A stretch of 64,000 bases of DNA from Nemertoderma westbladi (GCA_032718475.1 JAUCBJ010000688.1:50572-114571); one strand, 5' to 3'. Numbered from the stretch's first letter, positions 38,816 to 48,668 are shown. Translations and numbers: made by a program. Notes: a model not told the origin generated them from the sequence alone.

Positions 38816-40363
38816 GAGAGAGGCTCATCTTAGTGACACTAACTACGGCGCACCAGTTCTTACTGGAGAGAGGCTCATCTTAGTGACACTAACTACGGCG
38901 CACCAGTTCTTACTGGAGAGAGGCTCATCTTAGTGACACTAACTACGGCGCACCAGTTCTTACTGGAGAGAGGCTCATCTTAGTGACACTAACTACGGCG
39001 CACCAGTTCTTACTGGAGAGAGGCTCATCTTAGTGACACTAACAACGGCGCACCAGTTCTTACTGGAGAGAGGCTCATCTTAGTGACACTAACTACGGCG
39101 CACCAGTTCTTACTGGAGAGAGGCTCATCTTAGTGACACTAACTACGGCGCACCAGTTCTTACTGGAGAGAGGCTCATCTTAGTGACACTAACTACGGCG
39201 CCCCAGTTCTTACTGGAGAGAGGCTCATCTTAGTGACACTAACTACGGCGCACCAGTTCTTACTGGAGAGAGGCTCATCTTAGTGACAGTAACTACGGCG
39301 CACCAGTTCTTACTGGAGAGAGGCTCATCTTAGTGACACTAACTACGGCGCACCAGTTCTTACTGGAGAGAGGCTCATCTTAGTGACACTAACTACGGCG
39401 CACCAGTTCTTACTGGAGAGAGGCTCATCTTAGTGACACTAACTACGGCGCCCCAGTTCTTACTGGAGAGAGGCTCATCTTAGTGACACTAACTACGGCG
39501 CACCAGTTCTTACTGGAGAGAGGCTCATCTTAGTGACACTAACTACGGCGCCCCAGTTCTTACTGGAGAGAGGCTCATCTTAGTGACACTAACTACGGCG
39601 CACCAGTTCTTACTGGAGAGAGGCTCATCTTAGTGACACTAACTACGGCGCACCAGTTCTTACTGGAGAGAGGCTCATCTTAGTGACACTAACTACGGCG
39701 CACCAGTTCTTACTGGAGAGAGGCTCATCTTAGTGACACTAACTACGGCGCACCAGTTCTTACTGGAGAGAGGCTCATCTTAGTGACACTAACTACGGCG
39801 CACCAGTTCTTACTGGAGAGAGGCTCATCTTAGTGACACTAACTACGGCGCACCAGTTCTTACTGGAGAGAGGCTCATCTTAGTGACACTAACTACGGCG
39901 CACCAGTTCTTACTGGAGAGAGGCTCATCTTAGTGACACTAACTACGGCGCACCAGTTCTTACTGGAGAGAGGCTCATCTTAGTGACACTAACTACGGCG
40001 CACCAGTTCTTACTGGAGAGAGGCTCATCTTAGTGACACTAACTACGGCGCCCCAGTTCTTACTGGAGAGAGGCTCATCTTAGTGACACTAACTACGGCG
40101 CACCAGTTCTTACTGGAGAGAGGCTCATCTTAGTGACACTAACTACGGCGCCCCAGTTCTTACTGGAGAGAGGCTCATCTTAGTGACACTAACTACGGCG
40201 CCCCAGTTCTTACTGGAGAGAGGCTCATCTTAGTGACACTAACTACGGCGCCCCAGTTCTTACTGGAGAGAGGCTCATCTTAGTGACACTAACTACGGCG
40301 CCCCAGTTCTTACTGGAGAGAGGCTCATCTTAGTGACACTAACTACGGCGCACCAGTTCTTAC
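38816..40363 (+). repeat. 50-bp tandem array, about 31 near-identical copies
   Basis: The unit is GAGAGGCTCATCTTAGTGAC, ACTAACTACGGCGCACCAGT, TCTTACTGGA; exact period 50. Variation is almost confined to one site, GCGCACC versus GCGCCCC: the C form is in units 8, 13, 15, 25 and 27-30. Single changes occur in unit 5 (AACAACG) and unit 10 (GACAGTAAC). Each unit contains a perfect hairpin, CCAGT-TCTT-ACTGG. Such homogeneity means very recent expansion or gene conversion. Copy number may be compressed in the assembly. Confidence 0.98.
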
Positions 40364-41515
40364 AGAATGACTCTTCTTGCCCATTTGAACAATACCAGTT
40401 TTTCACTTTTCGGTCGAAATTATTTTAAAAAGTTATAAAGAATTTGTATTTTATTAATTTAACGTTATTAGCGTTTCATTGCGCTTTATCGCTTCTATCT
40501 TATAACATGTACAGATTCTAATTAGTTTATTGTTTTGGTTAGACTTTCTATAAACTAGGTTTTTACTTAAAACCTGCTATTCTTCACATGGAGGTAAACT
40601 GCTAAGTGAAAGTGAAATATAACATCATAAAGGCTGGTATACTTCAATGGGCCATGGCTCTTAACTGCCGGAGGCGACACGAAGGCTCCTCTTTCGATAG
40701 CTGCTACCCGAGGGTTGGGGTGGGCGCTACTCCTGTCCCACACGACAATAAATACGACACACGCATTGTTAGACAATGGTTTTTAACTCATCTTTACGCT
40801 CAATTTTAGTGCTTCATTGTCTACATCTATTTTGAAATAAATAATACAGATATTAAGAGAAAATAAGATGTTATTAAAAATGAAATGATTCAAAATATAT
40901 AACAAATCGTATTGTTATTGTTGTTATTGTTATTGTTATTGTTTTGTGAATATTTTTTCGGTTAATTATTGGATTGATCGGGCCATTGTTTGCTTTCCCT
41001 TATTCACGACCTCTGTCACTACAACCAACAGTAACAGTTCCATTAACAGATTGCGCCCTGGAACCCATATCTATCAGCAGGGTGACTGGTTGAAGCCCAC
41101 CCCTCCACGCGCCGCAGTTGCAGCACAACAACGCCCCCTGCTGGTGGCGAGCTCTTGTGATTCCCATTGTTATCAGTTGGGGGTTCCCGTTTTTACATTT
41201 CACTCAGCACTACACGGCTTGTCTAAACTAATTCCCGTATACTAGAGGCAAAGTTAATCTGTGGAATGTATGTTGTAAATTGAGCGATATAATCAAACTT
41301 ACTGTTACCAGTAAGATTCATTTTAACATTAGCTATTCCTTGTGTTGTGTTTTGGAAAAGATAATGTTAATCTGTAAATCAGTAGAGCAAAACATTTTGC
41401 AATAACTGAAACCAGTTCATATCAGATGGAAACCTACAGTACAATAACCTGAACATAATGAAACAGTTGTCATTTGGGTAAAGGAAAAATTAAAAAATAA
41501 CTTATTATATCTTAC
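40364..41515. other. Intron sequence, no exon recognised
   Basis: Right part of the STPG intron. The frames at 40606-40809 and 40946-41245 have no motif support. Confidence 0.5.
41132..41149 (-). promoter_or_regulatory. CTCF-like motif, minus strand
   Basis: The minus strand reads GCCACCAGCAGGGGGCGT, a full match to the CTCF core. It faces the plus-strand motif at 27048-27066. Binding is inferred only. Confidence 0.35.
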
Positions 41516-41637
41516 ATCGTATGATCCTGGGCCAGGGAATACATCTTTCCTATCAGCGAATCGTTTTTCCTTCGTTTTCAAGACTCCCAACTTGACGTGG
41601 CTCTCTGGTTTAAAAGGTTTATCGTAGCTTCCGGGAC
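41516..41637 (-). CDS. STPG/SHIPPO-family protein, internal exon (PG-rich repeats)
   Basis: A 122-bp exon encoding about 40 residues. It opens with (G)PGSYDKPFKP and closes with FPGPGSYD, two copies of the PGPGxY signature of the sperm-tail PG-rich (SHIPPO) repeat, with a Lys/Arg-rich spacer between them. The acceptor is TTTTTTTACGTTTTAG (phase 1, completing a Gly codon) and the donor GAT/GTAAGA (phase 0), which fits the last exon. Proteins with these repeats are axonemal or sperm-flagellar microtubule-associated proteins. Upstream exons are not recognised in this window; they may be interrupted by the transposon cluster to the right or lie beyond it. Confidence 0.78.
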
Positions 41638-42281
41638 CTAAAACGTAAAAAAAGGCCTCAAGGCTAAATTCCTAGAAGATAAATTCCGCAGTGATCCATG
41701 CAGGAATGAATTCAAACACCTGTCTCAGGAATAACTCCCAGGAAATAAATATAAATGGAAAATGAAATGATGGATGACTATACTAATCGAGTAGCTAGTA
41801 AGTAAGCATAAAAGGGTGCGGGTCACACCTGCTTGCCTGTTGCTCCCCCTGTACTACAGTTTACGGTGGTGGTGGTGACACCCACAGGTGAAATGTACCG
41901 GCTTTTTATATCAATAAGGATATCTGGATAATTAATCTCATCATATATACTGGAAATTTGGATGAGAGCTAGGTAGCACTACTGGAAGACATGTACAATA
42001 CACAGGTACATACACATCACTAAATGATGTACAAACTACATCACTAAAGATCTTAGTGTATCAGCTATTATTCATTTGCATCGAAAGATGGATTTATATA
42101 TAATTAGATAGATGATTGACGCAATCAAAATTCATCCCTCTCTAGGGAAAAGCGACGCAAATATCAGCTGATTACTCTCAAAAATAAAACTATAACCTGT
42201 TCTATTGACTTTAAGTTTATTGTTTATATTATATATACACCATGTCCCGTAATATAGTGTCATTTTCTGATGACCCTGATA
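41638..42281. other. Probable intron of the STPG gene
   Basis: No exon or known repeat recognised. Since the exon at 41516-41637 starts in phase 1, a further exon must lie to the right. Confidence 0.4.
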
Positions 42282-43041
42282 TTTCTACAGATCTTTATCA
42301 TAATGCTTGAAATTTGAAACATAACTAGTTCAACTCACCGTCGATGACCCCCCATGAAGCCGGAATTTTCGATTTTGCCTTTAAATTTTGTTATAAGCGT
42401 TTTAAAAAGGTGTCTTTTGCGAAATCGCACCCTTCACATTTCGTTGAGAAACAACTGAGATATAGGTGTTCAAAGATTGCAAGAAGTATTGTTCGCTGCA
42501 GGCCATATTTATTCTACTGTATCTAATAAATACACAAAATTCTAGAATGTGTTATTTATTTTATGAGTTGGTTGGCAACAGCGGTATTCCTATCCAATAT
42601 ATCTATTGCGTAGCTATTCATACATAAACAAAATGTTCCAGAACATCGTTTATTTATTAAATAGAATAAATGGCCTGCAGCGAAGGATAATTATTGCAAT
42701 CTTTGAACGCCTATTTCTCAGCTGTTTCTCAACGAAATTCAGATATTGCTACATATTTGGAATCCTTGTAACGCAAGCTTTCTATTGATGTGAAAATTAC
42801 GAAATAATAATAATTGTAATAAATAATAATTAATAAAATAATAATAATCACGAAAATTACGAATAATGTGAAGAATGGCCTACGATACAGAAGGTGCGAT
42901 TTCGCAAAAGACACTTTTTTAAAACGCTTATAAAAAGAATTTAAAGGCGAAATCGAAAATTCCGGCTTCATGGTAACAACCACGGTGAGTTGAACTAATT
43001 GTGTTTAAAATTTCAAGCAATATGATAAAGATTTGTAGAAA
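42282..43041. mobile_element. Foldback element, about 760 bp, arms 250 bp or more
   Basis: The left arm (from TTTCTACAGATCTTTATCAT) and right arm (ending ATGATAAAGATTTGTAGAAA) pair through AGTTCAACTCACCG, GAAGCCGGAATTTTCGATTT, ATAAGCGTTTTAAAAA and GTGTCTTTTGCGAAATCGCA. A second paired block lies nearer the centre (GTTGAGAAACA, GTTCAAAGATTGCAA, CGCTGCAGGCCAT). The right arm has about 140 bp of extra AT-rich sequence (42745-42885), including an AAT microsatellite. No transposase and no clear target duplication are seen. Confidence 0.85.
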
Positions 43042-43530
43042 AATTTGGGGCGGGATCAATTCGCATGGCACAACCATGTTGCATTTGCTTCCTCTCCCAT
43101 GCCAAGCTGTATGTGGATCCGGGCCGGACTAACACCTGTATAATTAATTAATAATATAAATCATATTGCCAATTATTTCCTTGCAGGAGTTGTAAGTCGA
43201 TGTTTAAGAGAACAGTTGCATTATCATTAACTGATGATGTTTTACGATGTCTGTCTGTCTAGCGCAAATATAACTTACATACAGGTGTTTTTTTATATAC
43301 TGTTAGTAGTTAGTGTACTTGCTATGTAAACATGATTATGCCTACCTGTTTCGGTGTATAATATGGCTTACAAGATTCGCAAGCTTGGGGTTTGTGGTCT
43401 TTGACTAAAATAACAATAATGATCGATTTTAACACAAAGATGAACATTTTGATCGCCATGCGTTGCAGGTACAACAGTCCCTCTTGAAGAAAACATTAGG
43501 CTGGGGTTGTTCTTGAGCTACAGTAGAAGT

Positions 43531-43850
43531 GGCTACTGACCGGACCCTCTAAATACCTTATTGAAACTTTATATTTGATTTATATTTTACTTGTGTAGTT
43601 TTGACCGGACCCTTATTACCACAATTAATTAACATACACCCTACATAATCTTGTAACATGTGTTACTTTAGTTTATTGTTTTGGTTCCCCCAACACGCCT
43701 ATGTAACCTGCTCCTTTGCTAACCTGCTCCTTTGAATGCAATGGGTCCGGTCAATGAGTCCGGGCAACGGGTCCGGTCAATGGGTCCGGGCAACGGGTCC
43801 GGTCAATGGGTCCGGGCAACGGGTGTGTTCAATGGATCCGGTCAGTAGCC
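43531..43850. mobile_element. MITE with a minisatellite at its right end, 320 bp
   Basis: The terminal repeats GGCTACTGACCGGACCC and GGATCCGGTCAGTAGCC differ at only one position over 17 bp. The right end has expanded into GGGTCCGGTCAAT / GGGTCCGGGCAAC repeats (13/26-bp period, about 43743-43822), built from the same GGGTCCGGTC found in the terminus; the left half has an extra inverted copy (GACCGGACCC at 43604). The interior 43665-43745 matches the core of the 35874-36248 family. No target duplication is visible. Confidence 0.8.
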
Positions 43851-44519
43851 TTTGCGCTTTGCCCCTTAAGCTAGGTCTAGTGGGGATGGTTAGGGTGCCA
43901 AGGGCAGTGCGTATTGTTGGGGCGCCGCACGAGTAGTCAAAGTAGTCGCTCCCGGACGCCTGGTTCAGGGGGCGCAAAATTGAAGGGAGAAGATAGAAAA
44001 CATATAAACTGGAGAAATTTAGAAATTCTACCTCATTTACTAAATGTATATCCAATTTTTACTTTTGTATGCAACAACTTTCAAGCGTTCCAAATCGGCC
44101 TAGCCCCCGGACGCAAAAACCTAGCTCCACCCCTTCGGGCAGTCTTATTTTATCAGGACGAATGTTCTTTAGTTAACCTTCATGTGTTCGCTTAATTTGA
44201 TTTTTAATTTTTATTGGGCAAGTAGGCCTAAGTAACTGCACCCCCACTGACTGACTATACCATGGAAGTGAAAGGAATGAAATAACTTTATAATGCCATC
44301 TACTGGAATACATTGATGTACTATAAATTGGAAATCAATTCGTAAATATCCCGATGGATGGCGTTGTTCGTCGTTTCAAAAGATGCCATTTTGATGTCAG
44401 TTTCTGTACCAGAAACACTGTCGGCATGTTAGCCCGTCAGAAGTTAGCTTACAAAAAAAGTTAGCTAGTAAACAAAATAGTTAGAAAGATGAATGAATGA
44501 TTCTCTTTAATTGCCTTAT

Positions 44520-44700
44520 TTACTCTCGATATTTTTAAACTCTTTAAACTTCTTAATATTTTTACTCTCGATATTTTTACTCTCGATATTTTTAAACTCT
44601 TTAAACTTCTTAATATTTTTACTCTCGATATTTTTACTCGTTATATTTCTACTGTAGATATTTTTACTCGCGATATTTTTTATGTCTCGATATTTTTCAA
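44520..44700 (+). repeat. Composite AT-rich tandem repeat (TTTTTACTCTCGATA)
   Basis: A duplicated block of about 59 bp (TCGATATTTTTAAACTCTTT, AAACTTCTTAATATTTTTAC) is followed by degenerate 15-bp units TTTTTACTCGNGATA. It ends just before a partial copy of the MITE arm at 44729. Confidence 0.85.
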
Positions 44701-44728
44701 TATAACAGGCCTACCAGTAAACGATATT

Positions 44729-44840
44729 TTTTGTAGTAGGCTTAGCTAGTTTTTGCTACTTTTTTTAAATGTTCTATATCATATTAGTTTTTTATGTTCT
44801 AGAACAATTATTTTTTGTTCTAACACATTTTAAATCTTAA
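44729..44840 (+). mobile_element. Partial arm of the 48.0-kb MULE-type MITE
   Basis: TTTTGTAGTAGGCTTAGCTA, GTTTTTGCTACTTT, AATGTTCTATATCATATTAG and paired TGTTCTAGAACA-type words match 48029-48150 in the same order. Only one arm is evident, so it is a solo or broken copy. Confidence 0.7.
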
Positions 44841-45712
44841 GGCATATTTGTTTAAGTCATATATTATTTAATTATCTATGAAAGATATGGAAAGGCACAA
44901 AGAAGAAGCTTCTTCACAAAGAAACATCATTTATGGTCTTGATTGAACTAATAAAATCCTATTATACAGTAGTTAGATATAATTATTAATGATAATATTT
45001 TTCGAACTGTAACCAAGCAACAATAAAATACTTTTTTGGAATAAATTTATCTAGCTAGAAAATTTCCATTGACTGCTAGTTTTTTTTTGCCTTTTTTCAA
45101 TCAGAAAATATTTTTACAATAATAAACTTTCTTTTAGGTCCATGTGAATTCGTTGTAGTAGTGAATTTAAATAATTTTGAGCCAATACTATAGAAACCAC
45201 ACCATTATAGTATTCTAGAATATACTTCAAACTATATATCTTCAACATACAAGATGCATACGACACGCAAGACAACTCAGAGACCAAAATCCAAAAATGG
45301 GTACATACCGAGGGCATTACTTCACCTTGGGTCAACGAACTTTATTATAGTGTTAAATGTGTTTTTATGAAATTATTTCATGTGTTATTGTTCCCTAAAA
45401 GACTAAAGTACGTTTTTAAACAAAAATTGTTGTTCTAGAAGACTTAGCTATTAATAGCCAATTTCAACAAATAACGTTTAAATTCAGCCAAAGTTTTATA
45501 CTTTTATTATTGATTTACAACAAAATTGCAATGAATTAGAATGGTTACATGTTATCGGAATTAAATTTTAATCTTCTAGAATATGTAATAGCTAGTTTGA
45601 TTGGTTTGAGTTAATTGGAAAATGCTGTTTAATTAGGTCAATTAAGTCAATATAAGTCTTCGTGAAGCATCATCCTCCACCGAAATTCGCCAAGATGGTT
45701 CTGGAGTAACTT
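44841..45712. other. Intergenic, AT-rich
   Basis: No gene seen. It contains two TTCTAGAA palindromes (45433, 45574). Confidence 0.5.
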
Positions 45713-45779
45713 TTAGGCCCCCCTCACACGGAGCAACTTGTTTCTGCAACTTGTTTCTGAAACAAGTGGCTGGACCCCC

Positions 45780-46265
45780 CTCACACACAGAAACTTGTTG
45801 CTGCAACTTATTTCCGAAACTTGTTTCTGTGTGTGTGTGAGGAGTCCAGCAACAAGTTGCTGCGACTTATTTCCGAAACTTGTTTCTGTGTGTGTGTGAG
45901 GAGTCCAGCAACAAGTTGCTGCAACTTGTTTCTGAAACTTGTTTGTGTGTGTGTGTGAGGAGTCCAGCAACAAGTTGCTGCAACTTGTTTCTGAAACTTG
46001 TTTCTGTGTGTGAGGAGTCCAGCAACAAGTTGCTGCAACTTGTTTCTGAAACTTGTTTGTGTGTGTGTGTGAGGAGTCCAGCAACAAGTTGCTGCAACTT
46101 GTTTCTGAAACTTGTTTCTGTGTGTGAGGAGTCCAGCAACAAGTTGCTGCAACTTGTTTCTGAAACTTGTTTGTGTGTGTGTGTGAGGAGTCCAGCAACA
46201 AGTTGCTTCAACTTGTTTCCGAAACTTATTTCTGTGTGTGAGGAGTCCAGCAACAAGTTGCTGGA
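45780..46265 (+). repeat. Left-arm tandem array, 54-59-bp units
   Basis: The unit is GAGGAGTCCAGCAACAAGTT, GCTGCAACTTGTTTCTGAAA, CTTGTTTSTGTGTGTG. Lengths alternate through expansion of the TG run (CTGTGTGTGAGG against GTGTGTGTGTGTGAGG), giving a two-unit higher-order pattern. Each unit contains the inverted pair AACAAGTT-GCTGC-AACTTGTT. Confidence 0.92.
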
Positions 46266-46703
46266 CATTTTTAAAAAGTTCTATCCCCAGCAACTTTTTT
46301 AAAACTTTTATTACATTTTGATACTAGCTAATATGCGATAATTTGTGTGATTTGATATTATATATAAAGGACTGGACTTGTTAGCTATCTATTTAGAAAT
46401 AATTACATATGTCCCTATTATTGTAATCGTATGTGGGAATAAATACATCTGCTGTTAAGGAAACTGCTTTCTAGAAATCCTCACGCACTATTATAGCTCT
46501 GTAGGCCTAATATTATGTATATTATTACGTATTAGAAAGACGTACTTGAACTAAAAGGCCATTCAGCCGTACGTTACAGGGTTGTTATCAATTATCGGTA
46601 GGGAGGACAGTAATAGATGAATAGCAGAATAGACATAGACCTGTAGTTGATACGGAGTGTTTGTTCAAAATACAGTATATAATGCATAAATTGTACAGGG
46701 GAA

Positions 46704-46770
46704 TCAAAATTTATGCCAGTTATGAAATACAGAGAGTCTCTCTGTATTTCATAGCTGGCATAAATTTTGA
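46704..46770. repeat. 33-bp hairpin with 1-nt loop inside the element
   Basis: Arms 46704-46736 and 46738-46770 around a single T. 32 of 33 positions pair, and the one exception is T opposite G, which pairs as a wobble in RNA. It lies in the unique centre of the Harbinger-like element. Confidence 0.95.
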
Positions 46771-47059
46771 GAGATGTTGGCAATTTTATTAGATTTTTAC
46801 AATCACATGAAATTTTGACTGTGTTAACTAAGTAATGTTTGCCCTCAGGATAGCTAGTAAATTACGGATGCACACCTATTGTTTAGAACGCTTTGGATAA
46901 AATCCGATAATATGTGATAAAAAACCGTTCTGGAAAATAATTTCACTAATGCAACTCTAGATATTTAACATAAAATTGTCTTGATAACACAGGAATATTG
47001 CTAGGTTTATTGTTAGCTACAGCATTATTTGAAAATAATCGTTATTTTCGTCAGCAATA

Positions 47060-47931
47060 CGTTTCTGTGTGTGAGGGGGGTCCAGCAACAAGTTGCAGAA
47101 ACAAGTTTCAGTAACAAGTTGCAGAAACAAGTTTCTGTGTGTGAGGGGGGTCCAGCAACAAGTTGCAGAAACAAGTTTCAGAAACAAGTTGCAGAAACAA
47201 GTTTCTGTGTGTGAGGGGGTCCAGCAACAAGTTGCAGAAACAAGTTTCAGAAACAAGTTGCAGAAACAAGTTTCTGTGTGTGAGGGGGTCCAGCAACAAG
47301 TTGCAGAAACAAGTTTCAGAAACAAGTTTCAGAAACAAGTTGCAGAAACAAGTTTCTGTGTGTGAGGGGGGTACAGCAACAAGTTGCAGAAACAAGTTTC
47401 AGAAACAAGTTGCAGAAACAAGTTTCTGTGTGTGAGGGGGGTCCAGCAACAAGTTGCAGAAACAAGTTGCAGAAACAAGTTTCTGTGTGTGAGGGGGGTA
47501 CAGCAACAAGTTGCAGAAACAAGTTTCAGAAACAAGTTGCAGAAACAAGTTTCTGTGTGTGAGGGGGGTCAAGCAACAAGTTGCAGAAACAAGTTTCAGA
47601 AACAAGTTGCAGAAACAAGTTTCTGTGTGTGAGGGGGTCCAGCAACAAGTCGCAGAAACAAGTTTCAGAAACAAGTTGCAGAAACAAGTTTCTGTGTGTG
47701 AGGGGGTCCAGCAACAAGTTGCAGAAACAAGTTTCAGAAACAAGTTGCAGAAACAAGTTGCAGAAACAAGTTTCTGTGTGTGAGGGGGGTCCAGCAACAA
47801 GTTGCAGAAACAAGTTTCAGAAACAAGTTGCAGAAACAAGTTTCTGTGTGTGAGGGGGGTCCAGCAACAAGTTGCAGAAACAAGTTTCAGAAACAAGTTG
47901 CAGAAACAAGTTGCTCCGTGTGAGGAGGGCC
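47060..47931 (+). repeat. Right-arm tandem array, 70-bp units, about 12 copies
   Basis: The unit is TCCAGCAACAAGTTGCAGAA, ACAAGTTTCAGAAACAAGTT, GCAGAAACAAGTTTCTGTGT, GTGAGGGGGG. Period is mostly 69-70 bp, varying with the G-run and with one or two internal AACAAGTTKCAGAA submodules dropped or added. The last copy ends in the terminal repeat. Confidence 0.95.
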
Positions 47932-47987
47932 TTAGTGTAGTTCCCTCCATTGTTTCATAATCTTTAGCTTATCATCGTGGCTCCACA

Positions 47988-48668
47988 GGCACTAGGCCTA
48001 CTACAGTATGTGTACCCATGACCGTGATTTTTTTGTAGTAGCTAGTTTTTGCTACTTTATTGTTTTTTTAATGTTCTATGTCATATTAGCTATAGTTTTG
48101 CAAAAAAAATGTTCTAGAACAAATCTTTTTTGTTCTAGAACATTTTTTTTTAAATGTATAATTCCTAATAATACACCTTAAAATGTTAATCTGTTGCCTT
48201 TAAATACTTCAAAATATTATTCTAGAATGTTTTTTAATGTTTACAGTAGTTAGTTCACTTTAACTGTTTTCATTAAATAAAATGCCACGTCACGAAATCA
48301 AAATCCAAATATCAAACAAGATCCAAATATTATTGAGATTTCCAAAGAATAGTTATAAAAGAAAAGTATATAATTTTGAAAAAACATTTTTTTTAATAAT
48401 AGCTTAAACTTGGAAAATCACTAGCTAGCCTGATAATATGTATTTTTTAATCTTTATAGATAAATAAACAATTTATTACACATAATAATAAATTTTTAAT
48501 AAATTTTTTTTATATAAAAATGTTCTAGAACAAAAAATATTTGTTCTAGAACATAATTTTTTTACCTACCAATAGCTAACATGTAATAGAATAGTTCTAA
48601 ACAAAAGTAGCAAAAACTAGCTATAGTAAAAAAAATATGGTCATGGGTACACATACTATAGTAGTGCC
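47988..48668. mobile_element. MULE-type MITE, 681 bp, perfect 9-bp target duplication
   Basis: The perfect 9-mer GGCTCCACA flanks both sides (47979-47987 and 48669-48677). The element begins GGCACTA and ends TAGTGCC. The arms pair for about 150-180 bp, including AGTATGTGTACCCATGACC, AGCTAGTTTTTGCTACTTT and TGTTCTAGAACAAAT. The left end carries 6 extra bases (GGCCTA, making TAGGCCTA) missing from the right end. A 9-bp duplication is the hallmark of Mutator-superfamily insertion. No coding capacity. Confidence 0.9.

Larger units (their letters stand above)
37676..41515 (-). other. Last intron of the STPG gene, with two minisatellites
   Basis: It is bounded by a GTAAGA donor at 41515 and a TTTTTTTCAG acceptor at 37676. 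It holds the 46-bp array (37823-38500), the 50-bp array (38816-40363), a TTGTTA microsatellite (about 40912-40945) and a CTCF-like motif (41132-41149). No other coding sequence is supported inside it. Confidence 0.65.
45716..47931. mobile_element. Harbinger-like foldback element with satellite arms, 2.2 kb
   Basis: The terminal inverted repeats are 48 bp with one mismatch (45716-45763 and 47884-47931), beginning GGCCCCCCTCACACGGAGCA on the left and GGCCCTCCTCACACGGAGCA on the right. A perfect TTA flanks each side (45713-45715, 47932-47934), the usual 3-bp target of PIF/Harbinger elements, whose ends often start GGGC/GGCC and contain CACACGG-like words. Both arms consist of tandem repeats (45780-46265 and 47060-47931). 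The middle (46270-47040) is unique, AT-rich and has a 33-bp hairpin. There is no transposase, so it is non-autonomous. The long frames here on both strands are repeat artefacts. Confidence 0.85.

Noticed and set aside
37823-40363. CRISPR-like array
   Set aside because: Repeats are contiguous without unique spacers and the context is an animal intron, so these are minisatellites.
42339-42450. Upstream exon of the STPG gene ending CGACG/GTGAGT
   Set aside because: In the frame needed to join the exon at 41637 there is a stop and no acceptor between it and the donor; the other frame has the wrong phase. The segment belongs to a foldback arm.
43060-43140. Minus-strand PGSTY resembling a PG-rich repeat
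   Set aside because: A single motif without the PGPGxY context or splice sites in phase.
44345-44412. Minus-strand 22-codon frame in good Kozak context (AAAATGG)
   Set aside because: Too short, no donor before its stop.
45713-46302. Several 130-160-codon frames on both strands
   Set aside because: They are readings through the left tandem array of the Harbinger-like element. All frames of a repeat without stops stay open, and the products are pure repeats.
47017-47950. Many overlapping 60-180-codon frames
   Set aside because: The same artefact in the 70-bp right array.
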